Origin: Ascidia mentula
Lineage: Eukaryota > Chordata > Ascidiacea > Phlebobranchia > Ascidiidae
DNA length: 64,000 nt
Direction of reading: 5' to 3'
NCBI GenBank assembly: GCA_947561715.1
Contig: OX387200.1
Location: 12,526,501-12,590,500, forward strand
A program made the translations under genes and the position numbers. The first letter of the stretch is position 1. Each line of letters begins with the position of its first letter. Below are positions 1-33,434 of this stretch, one piece after another. Below the pieces are notes generated by a model that had not been told where the DNA came from, searched no databases, and saw only the letters and a list, made by a program, of their open reading frames with translations.

Positions 1-142
1 CAGCAAGGTGACTTAGTAAAGTTCCTGGCCTCCAACTTATCAATTACCAGATGTAAAACTACTTATTTTATGCCTTTACGGTGAATTTCCACCTACAAAA
101 CTAGGAACCATCTAATTACTTTTTGTATGTTTATTTTTTCAG

Positions 143-21012
<20,870 letters not shown>

Positions 21013-22017
21013 CCCCTTTATCTCTGATGCTATGTGGAAGTCTACTGTACACTTTGTTAATTTGTCTAACCAATTTTATATGAAACTATATCAAGTATTG
21101 GCATTTTTTTGCACTTATTAATGTTTAAATTTAACTGATTCATGTTTTCCTAATCTTCTTGAACATAACCAAACACGTCTTACAATGTCCAACAGGGACT
21201 GTACTGTTACTGAACTATTTATGCTTTGTACAGGTGCTGTTATGAACTTTTCACAATGAACAGGTGCAACCATGAAAAATCTATTGCAAACACAGAAAAT
21301 TAATATGCTTGGTGGAACAACTTATTTCAGATATTTTAGTTGTGTGTATTATTTGTGTCCTGATGGGTTAACAATTGTGTTTGAATCATTGGTTTGCACT
21401 GATATATAGCAGTACTTGTCATGTCAATGTACTTTTTATGCGATGAAGGATAGCCAACTGATGCTTTGGCAAAAATGTAAAAAATGCCAACCTATTGACC
21501 AGTATTTGTTTGTGCTAGTCACAACATAATACCTTTTTGTTTCATATATTTTGTTAAAACGCCAATACTTTCAACCATTTTAAAATATTTTGTGTATGTG
21601 TGCTTAGATTTTTGGAAAATGTTTGTAGGTTTGCTATTGAACCAACCCTACATGTATTTTTTTGCATTTTTGAAACATGTGTTTTGTAATTCAATATAGC
21701 AAGGTATGTTATCTCAACTGTTGTTTTTGACTTGGACACATCATATAAATAACACTGAAATTCCCTGTACAATTATATGCAAATCCAGGTAAACATTAAA
21801 AGCATTAAACTTGTCAGTATCACTGGAAACCCAAATTAGTAGTTAAAACTTTTTTAATTTTATTGCGGTTTTCTGGTATTGAAAAAAAAAACTGATTTTG
21901 CATAGGGTTCACTTTGTAAAATCTTGACTGGTCGGAAACAATCATGCTCTTACATTTCTTAAATTAGCTAGATATTCAATCCCCAACTTCCAGGGAGACT
22001 TCCGTTGGTGGACGTGA
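21013..22017 (+). other. MRCK 3' flank, probable 3' UTR and spacer
   Basis: About 1 kb of AT-rich sequence follows the MRCK stop with no further coding exon. No AATAAA was noticed close to the stop; an ATTAAA occurs near 21795. The polyadenylation site therefore cannot be placed. Confidence 0.4.
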
Positions 22018-23670
22018 ATTTAATGTGTAGGCCTACTGGGCGTCATAGTCGAGTTTACCTACAGGACCTATATGGGTATTAAATTGGAGAAATCCTGTTT
22101 TCAAGGCCCTCAGCTGTAATGCATCTAGCGACTGTTCCGCTTGTTTCCCAATGACCGTTATTGGGTCTTGTGACTTACACAGGGACCTAAAAGTTTGCTC
22201 ATGGATGAGACTGTACAAAACAAGGACTTTTTGGGCCTCCTGGAAGATCATATGACCAACAGGGGGGCATAAACAGCCCTGGGGAGAGGGTTTTGACACC
22301 TTTTCAGCAACTAAATTTGATCCCATTGCACAGAGAAGAGTTGGAACTTACAAAAAATGCAAATGAGTGGGTAGTTGAACGATTCATTTTTCTGCAAAAT
22401 CCAGTTCCATTTTTTGTTGCTCTTTTTACCAACATACTGAGTAACCAGGGGGGCAAATGGACCTAGGGGGGTGGCTAAACCATTTTTTCGGAGACTAATT
22501 TTGATCAAAATTTGTAGACATGGGATGGATCTTTCATAAAAACACGAATGATTGGACACTTAAGACCGCATATCAGTAAAAAATTTAAAATAGTTTCCCC
22601 TGTCATAGAGAAACTCAGTGATGTCACAAGGCAACCGGTGATGCATTGCAATAAATTTTCGGGTTGAATAAGCAGGGAGTCACGTGCTTTAGACAGGGCC
22701 ATTTTCAGCGTGTTTGGTGCAGTTTTTTTTTGCCCTTCTTAGTCAGCTAGACATTTGGTTCTGGGTGCTGTAAAAATTTAGTTGAAAAAGCATCATAATG
22801 TTGAAGGGGATGTAGCTCAAAATTGAATCACAGAAGTATACCTTAATTTGTGATTTTATGTTAGGCTCGCCTCTTGTCTACGCATTCAGGTCAAAATTAG
22901 TTGCAAGATAGTTGCTTAAAGCGCCCCCCAGGGGGCATTTAGCCCCCTGGTCAGACATTATTTTAGCTAAATAGGCTACAAAAAATGTGAGTTGGTTTTG
23001 CGAAAATATGAATCACAAAAATCTCATCCAATTTGCAACTTAATGTTGGCCCTAACCCTTTTCTTCGCAATGGCAAAAAAATTGTCACAGTAAAGTTGCT
23101 TTGGTTGCTCCCTTGGACTGTTTTTGCTATCCTATAGGACAAAAGATCCTCCTGGAGGCTCCTCAAATCCTTGCTGTGTTTTACCGGATGCAGATGCAAT
23201 CAATTTTTTTTCTCTTTGAATAGTACCAGTAGACCTTCATGGGTCACTGACCACAGGAATTGTTGTTGTCAAAAAAGCAAATCACTCAGTATGGGTATTA
23301 ATGCTGATAGCCTTCAAAACGTGCTTTTGGGGATTTAATACTGATATGCGGCCTTAAACGATTCATTTTTCACAAATACAGCCTGAATTTTTTGCTCCAT
23401 TTTCAAAATAATTTTCAGCAACACCCACCAGCAAGTAACTACCTAATTGAAATAGCCCAAAACCCCACTAAAACTGCCCCAAACACCCTAATTCGCCATG
23501 ACGCACATGTGCACTCATTCAACCGTAAGTTTAACTTAAATGCATCACTGCTTTGCTTTGTGATGCATGAATTTCTATTGTGACATACGCGTACACGGTG
23601 GGCATTTCCCACCACCAAAACTTATTTTAATAGAAATACCAATATGCGTCCTACAGGATTAATCTACATC
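22018..23670. repeat. Array of a dispersed GC-spotted repeat family (left copy)
   Basis: Non-coding modules from this stretch recur in inverted orientation at 41990-43870, and single modules recur near 58380-58450, 58985-59110 and 63340-63480. Examples are 22100-22195 versus 43370-43475 (share CATCTAGCGACTGTTCCGC), 22200-22450 versus 42280-42540 (share GATCATATGACCAACAGG in opposite sense), and 23090-23340 versus 43595-43850 (share GGACAAAAGATCCTCC in opposite sense). Module order differs between arrays. No terminal repeats or protein were found, so the element class is unknown. Confidence 0.75.
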
Positions 23671-26488
23671 ATAATTCTCCAAACAGTCCTTGTCATTCGT
23701 TCCGCGCCACCCATGTGGCTAGCTCCTGGTTGATTGAACGACCACTTTCACTGGCGTGGTTCCACCGACGAAATTTGTTCCGTTATCCGCCTAAGTCGTG
23801 CGAGAAATCTTCTGAGACGTTTGGAAGGGCGTCTGCGGTCAGGCCAGCTGCGACTTCCCAATAAACAGCAAGTCCTCATAAACGTATTAAGCCGTCCGAA
23901 CCTTTAAATTTCGCATCTACTTTGTCTGATTAGCAAGGTACCAAAATGGTGAAAACGGCGGTTTGTCAACCTGCAAGCTGGCCGAAGGCAGTTCGGCCAT
24001 TGGCTGTTGACCTGGCTTGCATCTCTTCGTCGACTTTTTTATCATTGTAACTTGTTAAATACCCGTTCGCACTTTACTTTGTCATTCTCTGTCATTTACT
24101 CTGCCACCAAACTAGTCTCGGACACTTAACTAAGCAACTGGCACGCGGTAGAAGTTACTAGCTCAGTCACGGACTATATTAAACTTCCAGTAACCTAGAA
24201 CATCGATGAAGATCAATTTGTAAGTATTTTTTTGCGACGATGCTGCGTGAAATATTGCGCAATATTTCACAAGTTTACACAAACCAACGTACTCTTTAGA
24301 TCTAAATTTTTTAGACCCAGTCCAAAACTTTGTGTCAAAAAAATATCTCGCCAAAGTGAAATATTTTGATACATAGGCTACGATAGAGATTGACAGGCCA
24401 ATATTTCGGTTACATAGAAAATAGCCTAGGCCTCACTAAAATTTTACTCCGTATTACTTTTGGTACACTGCCACTCGAAAAGTATAAAACGATTTTAAAT
24501 CCACGCCTTTTAAAGCAATATTTTGAACATTCAAAGTTACAAAACGGATTCGTGAGTCAAAAATACACCAGGCGGCAACTGTCTGCTCTACAATATTTTA
24601 ACAGCCTCATGTGGCAGTGCCCACAGCGCGATGCCCTATTGAAATGACATGTCCATGCGCAATGTTACGAGCGAAATATCGCTTGTATCGCCAAGGCTGC
24701 TCTATCATGTGCCAAACTTGGTGAGTACTCCAGTGCTTGGGCTATGCTTGCCATGACCAATGTGATTTGACCGCCCAATGGTTTCAGTATACCCACCATG
24801 TCATGGCAATACCGATAAAACAAATTTTGAAGATAGTCTTTGTGACTTCATCATCACAAGTAGAGGAGCTCATTACTATCATGTGGACTAAAGTAGGAAC
24901 GTGTTACATTAACGAAAAAACTTGAACATGGTTGCCATTTTGTTTCCCTTATTCCGATTTATTGCTGAAAGAGCATTCCCGACGTCCGGTATCACTTACA
25001 CAATACAAAAAAACAAAGAACCAGAAAATTTCAATGAAACAGAAAGGCCGAAAGCAGGATAATAATTTAATTTCACACTAAATCGTATTTAAGATTATGA
25101 TAGAATTAAGGTTTTGAACCACAACAATAAAAAACAACCTTCCGTCAGAACGTTAGGTTCGTCAGTAGGCACTGGGCAAGCGACAGTAACCCTGTTTACA
25201 TGGCCAAGTCGACTTGAGCATCAAATTCGACGCGCGAAAACGACGATTTTACATGGGCTGTTTAGTCAGCTTAAGTTAAGCTGTCTCGGGCTGACAGGCT
25301 GTAAGTTCAGACTCTGTACTAAATAAATTATCAATATTTCTAATCTAAGCATGCAGAGAAAAGTTATTGGCAGTTAGTTTACGTCTTTAAAGGCTTGCTG
25401 CAAATTGATTCTTGATTATAATGTGAGTTTACTTTGCCAGATATATAATAGATGATTTAACTAGAAAGCCTGCTGCAACCCATATTTTTTTAATTTCTGA
25501 TTAAACTAAAAGGCTGCATTTTCCTGGAAGGTGTTCACAACAACACCATGGTAAAAGCATAGAATACTAAAACAGTATTCTATGGTAAAAGTAATCAAGT
25601 GAAAATTTCATGTTTAGTTGTATTAATTATCTCTGTCCTTCTTCACAGGATCCTTTTCAGATGCTGTCTAATCCCGTATTCCCATGTACAATTGAGTGTC
25701 AAAAAAGGCTGAATGGAATGTTTCATAACAGCCCAATGTTAATTAATTTGAAACAAATATGCAGAAGATGTGATAGTTACATAACATAAACTTGTGTCAT
25801 GGCATTCTTGTCATATTTGTTTTATTTTGACAAACAGAAAAGGTTTACATAAGCCTGCTTTTGTATTTTATGGTTGATTGTTGTTCACATAATCCTTGCA
25901 TAAATAAGATGCAGTAAATATAAATAAACAACCAGTTTGCATTGACTTGTTCTATTATAGCACATCCAGCAAATGAAAACAGTTAAAACAAGTGTATGGC
26001 TGTGCTAATCCAAATAATAGTTTCAGTTACTAAAAATCGTTCTTTTTGTGATGGAAAATGTACATATGCCACACCAGTAGGGACATGAGTCTCGTATTTA
26101 CGAATACATCATTCTTCTTTCAAGCAAGTGTCAGCATTCCTGCAATGCATTTGTTTCCTTCAGGTCTGCAAAATACAACTTAGGTCCTCAAAACGAATGT
26201 TGCTTTTTTTGTATCTTGACGCTTGTACCATAGTATACTAAACATGTAGTAGGCCGACTGATTGTTTGTTCTTTTATGACGTACAAAAAGTTCGTCACGG
26301 TTGTGCATCTGCTCTCAGGTGCTTCAGCAGACAACTGTTATTGTTGCTTGAAAGAAACCATTTTGCTAAATAGTTGTATTTTTCGCTAAAAGCATGACGT
26401 GGGCGTGGAAGAAATTATAATATACGTCAATTTTTCATCTGTTTATATTATTTAGGAAGATATATCTGTATTTTGTTAAAACTTTAAT
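23671..26488. other. Stretch with no recognised gene
   Basis: No open frame resembles a known protein and no RNA gene or bounded repeat was identified. Base composition changes along it: 23690-24120 is more GC-rich and the rest AT-rich, suggesting more than one insertion. Confidence 0.4.
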
Positions 26489-27047
26489 ATGGCACCAACG
26501 CACTGCGCTGTACCGGGATGTTTTTGGAGCAGAGCAACATGCTTGAGGAACAATTTAAAATTAAGAAGTTTGTTTACCGTAAGGAGGCCAGAACTGTGTA
26601 AAAATCAGCAAGAGAGGACGCACCATGAAACACTGACAAAATTTTTATTATCGATGCGGGACAGTTGTGGAGGGGATAATATAAAAAATATGTTACATAG
26701 AGAAATGTTAGTTTATAGTCTAGTCAGAGTAATATAGTGTTAGTCAGATAACATTTGTTCTTTTAAGGGCTGCAATCTGTGAAATACACTTCAGAGAGCA
26801 GGACTTGGAGAAACGGGAAAATGGAGTAAAGTTGTGTATTGGTGCAGTGCCATGTAAAAATTTACCAAAATCAATGTCTTTTTGCCATCAACAAAGGAAA
26901 CCCCCAACATTTAGGAAAACAATTGTAAAAGTAAAACACAGGAGTATTGCAAATCTGAAACAATCTGCTGAAAGCCCTTCTTTGAAAGGCAAGAATTTGG
27001 ATAAAAATAACTTTGCACCTCTTAAACAAACCTATTTTTGTAGATAA
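26489..27047 (+). CDS. THAP-type zinc-finger protein fragment
   Basis: The frame opens MAPTHCAVPGCFWSR, the CxxxxC start of a THAP domain. After a probable short intron (acceptor near 26767) it continues AAICEIHFREQDL, the C-x2-H-F half, followed by a GAVPCKNLP segment that resembles the AVPT-type end of THAP domains. THAP is a C2CH DNA-binding fold found in host regulators and in P-element-type transposases. The second part continues basic and ends at a TAG near 27045. A further possible exon at 27196-27378 (reading VAFADDATINEIALSGW) has a plausible acceptor but no recognised homology. No catalytic domain follows because the Penelope-like element begins at about 27415. Whether this is a host gene or transposon remnant is open. 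Confidence 0.6.
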
Positions 27048-27441
27048 ATGGATATTTTATGAATTTCGTGGATTGTTTGTGGCAGAAAAAAGAAAGGAAG
27101 GTTATGTTATTCCAATTATAAGGTTAGGGCAAATATAAAGATTGTGAGGTAATTTTAAGGAATTTCTTTTTTGGAACAGAATATTTATTCTTTAGGGTTG
27201 CTTTTGCTGATGATGCAACTATCAATGAAATTGCTTTATCGGGATGGAAAGTTAATTTACGGGAAATTGAAATTGGGAATCCACGGTTTGAAAGTCTCTG
27301 TAGTGTTTTGCGTAAGCAACATAGTCCTCCTGATTACAGTAATTCAATTTCTTCAGTTTGTCGTGTCAGTCTCTGATCTATGACTATATGCTTGCTTGTG
27401 CACTGCTTTTATAAGAGACTGACTGTTAAACAACTTTATTC

Positions 27442-27481
27442 GCACGAGCTTTCGCGAGATTGATCTCGCTTCATCAGGTGC
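27442..27481 (-). ncRNA. Hammerhead-ribozyme-like motif of the Penelope-like element
   Basis: Read on the - strand: GCAC, then CTGATGA, one extra A, a 6-bp stem GCGAGA/TCTCGC with TCAA loop, then GAAA, GCTC and GTGC. GCAC/GTGC would form stem I, and cleavage would follow the UC. Stem III is reduced to AGCU, which is self-complementary, so activity would need a dimer. Hammerheads are known in Penelope-like elements. The extra A before stem II is a deviation. Confidence 0.7.
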
Positions 27482-27571
27482 AGCAAATAACGTGTCAAAT
27501 AAAATGCGGTAACAGCGCTAAAAACAAGGAAGAAAAAAAGGAAAAACGCACGAAGAGGTGATAATTGTTGG

Positions 27572-29158
27572 TCACTGAGTGCCCGTGACATCTTGGTGCG
27601 TATAATGACTCATAAAGCCCCAGTCTCTATTGAGACCGTGGTTGATAGAGTCAAATTTTTGGATGTGGCGTTGTTCTGCCGTCTCTCTCGCTAGTCTCGT
27701 TCTTCTTATAACCTTCTGTAGCACCATGACCCTCAAGTCTTCAACACTGTGGTCAGGCTCGTTGAAATGAGCTCCTACCGGTTTCTCGTAGTTGTTGTGC
27801 CGAATATCATTTTTGTGACCGTTCATTCTTTGTCTCAGTGTTTGTCCGGTTTGTCCGATATACAAAGCTCGTGGACAGCGCGCACACGTCAAGGCGTAAA
27901 TGACGTTGGTTGACCTGCAGGAAAATGTTCCCTGTGGTGAGAAATGTTGCCCATGCTTAGTCATGAGCTGATTAGATCGGTTTATGTGGTGGCACAATGC
28001 GCATCTCGCACCTCCACACGGGTATGTCCCAAAGTTTTTCTTGGTAGTAGTCTCCGTGTGGGTTAACATTGTTTTCAGGTTTGGTGGTTGGCGATAAGCG
28101 ACAACCGGAAGCTGCGGGAACACTGCACAAAGTCGGCTATCACCATGCAAGATGGGCTGTAGGTCTTTTGCGATTTTTTTCAGTCGTCCCATCGGTTTGT
28201 TGTATGTGACGACGATAGGGATTCGTGTGTTTTTGCTACCACGCTGGTTCTCTTGAATAAGCCGGTCTCGTGGGACGGTCGTCGCTCTTGTCATCTCCTT
28301 GTCTACCATGCTGGATCGGTAGTCATTCCCTATAAACCTGGTACGCAGTTCGCGCAACTGTGCGTTGCAGTCATCACGACGGGAACATATTCGTCTGTAC
28401 CGGAGTGTTTGTGAGTGTACGATGGATCGATACACATGTTTCGGGTGGGCACTGGAAGGATGTAGGTATTTGCCGCTGTCCGTCGGCTTCCGGTATATGG
28501 AGGTGAAGAGTTCACCGTCGTTTAGCGAAACCGTTACATCCAAGAAATGCACCGAAGTGAGCGAGTGTTCCATGGTGAACTGTATTTTAGGGTCCTCTTT
28601 ATTGAAGTCCTCCACGAAGGTTCGAAGAGAATTCTCTCCCCCAGTCCAGATAAAAAAGATATCGTCGATAAATCGACGGTACAATACAAGGGACGGTTTC
28701 CAGGTGTTCGTGAATCGTTCCTCTAGATCTGCCATGAAAATGTTCGCGTACTGTGGTGCTAGGCGTGTGCCCATCGCCGTCCCCTTGACCTGAATGTAGT
28801 GTTCATCGTTGAAGAGAAAGTTATTGTGTGTCAGAATGAACTTGGTCAATTTAATAGCTATTTCTGTGAAGTCATCTTCTTCGGGAAGTATTTTGTGCAA
28901 GGCTTGCAGTCCACGTTCGTGGTCTATGTTGCTGTACAGGGATACAACATCCAACGTAACCAGTATAGCCTCGGGTGGAAGGTGTTTGATGGAGGATAGC
29001 TGTCTGATGAAATCCGTGGTGTCCCGAACATAGCTATTGGCGGCTTGAGCGTGTGGCTTTAATAATTTTTCCACGTACCCCGATACCATTTCCGTGAGCG
29101 TGCCAATGCCGCTTACAATTAGACGTCCCGGAATATTCGGTTTGTGAGGATCGACCAC
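27572..29158 (-). CDS. Penelope-like reverse transcriptase with GIY-YIG endonuclease (N-terminally truncated)
   Basis: The 528-codon frame is uninterrupted. The RT domain shows HKPNIPGRLIVSGIGTLTE near its start, DVVSLYSNI, GTAMGTRLAPQYANIFM and the catalytic box RRFIDDIFFIW. The C-terminal third has Cys pairs (CGGARCALC; CRSTNVIYALTCARC) leading into the GIY-YIG motif YIGQTGQTLRQRMNGHKND with an HFNEPDHS segment. RT followed by GIY-YIG is specific to endonuclease-bearing Penelope-like elements. It is not full length: the N-terminal part and any upstream terminal repeat are missing. The frame has no internal stop, so this copy may be recent. The apparent start is only the truncation point. 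Confidence 0.92.
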   Translation of the reverse strand: MVDPHKPNIPGRLIVSGIGTLTEMVSGYVEKLLKPHAQAANSYVRDTTDFIRQLSSIKHLPPEAILVTLDVVSLYSNIDHERGLQALHKILPEEDDFTEIAIKLTKFILTHNNFLFNDEHYIQVKGTAMGTRLAPQYANIFMADLEERFTNTWKPSLVLYRRFIDDIFFIWTGGENSLRTFVEDFNKEDPKIQFTMEHSLTSVHFLDVTVSLNDGELFTSIYRKPTDSGKYLHPSSAHPKHVYRSIVHSQTLRYRRICSRRDDCNAQLRELRTRFIGNDYRSSMVDKEMTRATTVPRDRLIQENQRGSKNTRIPIVVTYNKPMGRLKKIAKDLQPILHGDSRLCAVFPQLPVVAYRQPPNLKTMLTHTETTTKKNFGTYPCGGARCALCHHINRSNQLMTKHGQHFSPQGTFSCRSTNVIYALTCARCPRALYIGQTGQTLRQRMNGHKNDIRHNNYEKPVGAHFNEPDHSVEDLRVMVLQKVIRRTRLARETAEQRHIQKFDSINHGLNRDWGFMSHYTHQDVTGTQ

Positions 29159-30050
29159 GCGATTGTCGAGCTATCCAACACTCCCATTGTTGAGGATGTC
29201 GAAGCTGTCGTCGTAAGCTTCGGTACGAACAACATCCTCAACATGCTCGGGGGCTACCAAAGCATTGCTCAAGTCGTGGAGCTAACAAAGGAGCTCATGT
29301 ACTTGGTGAATGTTCTCTACCCCAAAGCCAAAGTAAGCTTGTTAACTTTTGTCCATTGTTTTTCTTTGTAACTTGTTCAGAAAAACTTGTTTAACAAAAT
29401 GAAAAAAACTAATCAGATAATAGATCTTTCAATCCAACGGCTTTATTCGTCTAACTACAAAGGAAACCTCTTATCGCAAAACTTGTGCTGGGACTAACGT
29501 GTTTAGTCTTATCGCCTCGCCGTCATCCGTCACAATATTTATCTCCGCTATCGGTTATGGAAGTTACATGGATAAGTATAAAGTTTTAAAAAGATAATAT
29601 GTGGAACAATAGGATAAGAATGCAGTAAACATGTAAATGTGGTTGGTTTTGGTTTTAATTATTTATCTGTATTTTACAGGTTTACCACTGTGGTATACTG
29701 CCACTTGCTGGAAGACGAGGGTTTTTCGTTGGTGATTTGAACAGGAAACTGCAACAAATCGCCGCGGAAATGAACTTTACGTTCATAGAAACTGCGATTC
29801 CAATGCATTTCCTTGCAAAGGATGGTATTCACTTAACTGAGGAAGGTTCAAAACTGTTTCTTTCACAGGTGGAGGAGAAAGTTAAAAGATGCATTGTACG
29901 AGTTCCCGAGAAGAACGAGTTTCCGGCTCTTGGGTTTCAAGCGACGCCGGAGGAACGTAACAGACCGACGATACCAGTGGTTGAAAAAAATGGACCAACG
30001 GAGAAAGATGAAGATGTCGTGCCAAAAATGTTGCGTAACGTTAATTTCGA
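29151..30050 (+). pseudogene. SGNH-hydrolase fragment cut by the Penelope-like insertion
   Basis: Two exons are readable: 29151-29332 (VVVSFGTNNILNMLGG, matching the GxND block) and about 29682-30050, where DGIHLTEEGSKLF carries the catalytic Asp-x-x-His block. The intron begins GTAAGC right after a YPKAK sequence and ends TTTTACAG. The nucleophile GDS block is missing because the truncated retroelement abuts the 5' side. After the hydrolase the frame continues about 50 residues (EKNEFPALGFQATPEERN) and runs out at a tandem duplication. The same intron position is used in the second SGNH copy at 54.4-54.9 kb. This fold occurs in transposon proteins (for example CR1 ORF1 and Ngaro), so a transposon origin is likely but unproven. 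Confidence 0.7.
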
Positions 30051-30066
30051 AGTTTTCATAATTCAA

Positions 30067-30606
30067 CAGTTTATTATTGTTTATTCAAACTTACTAATAA
30101 TAACATTTTGCTTATTTAGGTTATAGGACGTGTAGGAAATATTATAGGCTTTTAAAATTGTTCTGAAACTGTGCAATAAGTCTACATAGCTCTGACAAAA
30201 GGAGAAGCTTGTGGAGTACAGATACATGCTTCTATTTTGGGATAGGTAAGAATATGTTACATATGTTTAAAATTATTTCTGATGAACCTGTAAAAAGACT
30301 TGATAACGAAAAAATGTACATTTTTTTTTAGATGCGTTCAAAGTTTATTATTGTTTATTCAAACTTACTAATAATAACATTTCGCTTATTTAGGTTATAG
30401 GACGTGTAGGAAATATTATAGGCTTTTAAAATTGTTCTCAAACTGTGCAATAAGTCTACATAGCTCTGACAAAAGGAGAAGCTTGTGGAGCACAGATACA
30501 TGCTTCTATTTTGGGATAGGTAAGAATATGTTACATATGTTTAAAATTATTTCTGATGAACCTGTAAAAAGACTTGATAACGAAAAACTGTACATTTTTT
30601 TTAGAT
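30067..30606 (+). repeat. Tandem duplication, unit about 272 bp
   Basis: Two nearly identical copies start at about 30068 and 30340 (each opening AGTTTATTATTGTTTATTC) and include ATAGGACGTGTAGGAAATAT. The first overlaps the end of the SGNH-fragment frame. Only a few substitutions separate the copies, so the duplication is recent. Confidence 0.85.
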
Positions 30607-31015
30607 GCGACAATTAGACAAGTTTGGTATGGTTGGAAAGGGTTTTTGATGTAGTTTCGAACGGTATATGAAGAGTCGTGGCCCCGAAACTGTGAAAAGA
30701 CTTATAAACGAAATAGTGTATTTTTTATGACGGTTATGAATAATATTCGATCAGTAGACGTACATTCAGGTGCGACAATTAGACAAGTTTGGTATGGTTG
30801 GAAAGGGTTTTTGATGTAGTTTCGAACGGTGTATGAATAGTCGTGGCCCCGAAACTGTGAAAAGACTTATAAACGAAATAGTGTATTTTTTATGACGGTT
30901 ATGAATAATATTCGATCAGTAGACGTACATTCAGGTGCGACAATTAGACAAGTTTGGTATGGTTGGAAAGGGTTTTTAATGTAGTTTCCAACGGTGTATG
31001 AATAGTCGTGGCCGC
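30607..31015 (+). repeat. Tandem repeat, period 165 bp, about 2.5 copies
   Basis: Copies start at 30607, 30772 and 30937, each opening GCGACAATTAGACAAGTTTG and holding AACGGTATATGAAGAGTCGTGG or a close variant. The third copy diverges after about 80 bases. It directly follows the 272-bp duplication. Confidence 0.88.
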
Positions 31016-31386
31016 GGTTCGATAAAAGTAGTTATGACCGATTTATGACAATATACATTAATATTCGTTCCATAAATCGTTAGAATTTTTTTATATTTTT
31101 TGAAACTACATGCCATTCCATGCAACTTGTGCAAAAATCATCGAGATCTGTTAAGAAACGGCAAAGTTATGAGCGTTCAAAGTTTTGTCGACTGGAAAAA
31201 AAGTTTTGTCGACTAGCGTCTCGTTGGTACCATAGGGCAGTGCTTTTCAACCCGTGGGACCATCCGCACTGGTGCGGATATGAAAATTTGTGGTGCGGAT
31301 GGCAAACATGGTGCGGATGAGTGCGGAAGACAATCGCCCGATAAGTAGGCTTTTTAGTCTAAGAATTTTTCATATTTGGTTACGTA

Positions 31387-31810
31387 TAGTGATGCACCGA
31401 AACAGCATTTTTTTTATTCGGCCGAAACCGAATATTCGGCAAAAGTTGCCGAACAAATTCGGCCGAATAAACTGAAACTAATTTTGATATCCATCTCCTT
31501 AAAATCGCAATAAATTTAAATAAAACATGTGCTAGAATGCATCTGATCCTATCATACAACCTTTTATTGGCACTTAAAGAATGCTGTACCAATTGCTTAA
31601 AGTTGATTTCGGTGACAATTAACAAATAAAACACACTAGTACAGTTTGAACAATGATTCTAAACTATACTAAACTTTGCGTACCAGTGTTGCAGGCAGTA
31701 AAAAAGTTTCGGCCGAATTTTGCAAAAATATTCGGCCGAAACCGAATAATTATAAAAACCTTGGTTTCGACCGAATAAATTCGGCAAACCGAACTTTCGG
31801 TGCATCCCTA
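31387..31810. mobile_element. hAT MITE, 424 bp
   Basis: Ends TAGTGATGCACCGAAA and TTTCGGTGCATCCCTA are inverted repeats with few mismatches. An identical 8-bp duplication GTTACGTA flanks it (31379-31386 and 31811-31818). The interior is full of TTCGGCCGAA motifs. It is related by its ends to the 436-1602 element. Confidence 0.9.
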
Positions 31811-31818
31811 GTTACGTA

Positions 31819-33113
31819 CTCTCGCTTCAATAAGCAACGCCTTGAATCGTTTAAATTTCGAAACTGTTGTTTTCTTGAGTCACAAACAGTTGAAATGTAT
31901 TTGTACAAAACGGTGCGCAGGTTTTCTGCCAAAGCAAACAGGCAAATAACGCCAGGAACGCAATAAACTCTTACTGAGGCCTAAGTAATCCCACAAGCGC
32001 AAGTCACATTGCAACACATGTTGATTACACGGTAAATCTAAAACGCCCTTTGTTAGGTCAACTGTAGGACACAAAACGATATAATTACACAACAGCAACG
32101 CTCAAGATAGGGCAATTTATCATGCCACCAGGAGGGTAGTATTAGTTACATGCAGGGTGTCGATTTATGCCTTTTTCACCATTCTAAGTGTTCGACACGC
32201 GACGCCACTGTTCGACACGGGCGGCGTGAATAAATGTTGAGTTATACTGGTATGCAGTACCACCAACAGACCAACGCTATTTTTGTCTGCAAAAGTCCAT
32301 AAATTGAATTACTATAATAACTTGATTAAGCCTAATGTATCGGTTACGCTAATCTTGCAACATTCACATCGATCTTACTAGTTTTCTTTTTTAGAAGATT
32401 GGACGATTTTCCTATTCACATGTGGTTGTCATTTTTTTTGCCGTACATGCTGGTGGCAAAAGTGGTTCGAAGGCGTTGGTGCCAGTATAAGTCGTTTAAT
32501 TTCAAACCGCAAACAATTATTTGGAGAGATATTTTTATTTCGAGTCTTTTCAAACAACAGTATTTAACTGCAACGGTTACGTAGTGTTAAAAACTTAATG
32601 GCATCATCGTTCGGGATCCCCACCCCCCAAAAATTGTCTGTTTAAACAACTGAATAAACGCAACTACAATAAATTATAGGACAAAATCCATGCAAAAACC
32701 ACCCAACACTTACTTTAACGTTCGGCGGAGCATTGTTACCGAACACGTGTCATTGTTACGAAACAAGTACCATTTTTCGTTCAATCGGACGTTAAAAGAG
32801 ACATAGCACCCAACAACATGCAAGGTTTTAATTGTTTTGTCGTTATTTCAACTTGTATTCTAAACTTATGTAAGCACAGGAATCCTGTAATCGAAATAAA
32901 CCTGGTCTTTTTCATGCGTTAGTTACCAGATACCTACACCATTTTTGCGACAAGCACGACAATTTTTCTTAGATATTCAACCTTCACATATACGTAGAGG
33001 ATCTCTACCACCGTATCCGATAACGCAGTAATATTACATGCAATGGCATGATAGGCAGGATCGCCCCACTGCGCAGGTCCTTGCTTGGCGATCACAGCTA
33101 TCGTATCGCGATC
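31819..33113. other. Stretch with no gene; contains a hAT-internal fragment
   Basis: No coding region is recognised. About 32700-32800 carries, on the - strand, the module GTTTCGTAACAATGACACGT followed by GTTCGGTAACAATGCTCC, seen also inside the hAT elements at 710-1252 and 8572-9103. The fragment lacks both termini. Confidence 0.5.
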
Positions 33114-33199
33114 ATGAGGTTTTTAGGCTTGGCAGCCCAGGCAATGCAGCCTATCCAGCTAGGCTGCATTGCCTGGGCTGCCAAGCCTAAAAACCTCAT
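33114..33199. repeat. Perfect 40-bp inverted repeat with 6-nt loop
   Basis: Arms at 33114-33153 and 33160-33199 are exact reverse complements (5' arm begins ATGAGGTTTTTAGGCTTGGC) around the loop TCCAGC. Arm G+C is far higher than the flanks. It could be a foldback element, a hairpin RNA precursor or a palindromic rearrangement product. Confidence 0.9.
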
Positions 33200-33434
33200 A
33201 ACTACAAAAACTAACTTTATTACATGTTCATGTTACAAAATTATGTTTGCATCATTTTTGTTTATAGTTGTTTACCCCAAAGGAATGTTACTTATCAGTT
33301 GTTTTTGCAACATTATTTTTACGCTGGACCCTATTAGGCGGGGGGTATCTGATAAGTCGGCGAGCCGAGTGATCGGAATCAGCGGGGCCCAAGGCGGCGC
33401 GGGGGGCAGAGAGATCGGGATCTGCGAGGCTCAA

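Larger units (their letters stand above)
27415..29158 (-). mobile_element. Penelope-like retroelement, 5'-truncated
   Basis: The element runs on the - strand from a truncated 5' end near 29150 to a 3' end near 27415. It contains one reading frame (RT plus GIY-YIG endonuclease) and, 90 bases past the stop, a hammerhead-like motif. The upstream sequence stops inside the conserved HKPNIPGR segment, where SGNH-hydrolase coding sequence begins on the opposite strand. This is typical of 5' truncation on insertion. Confidence 0.88.
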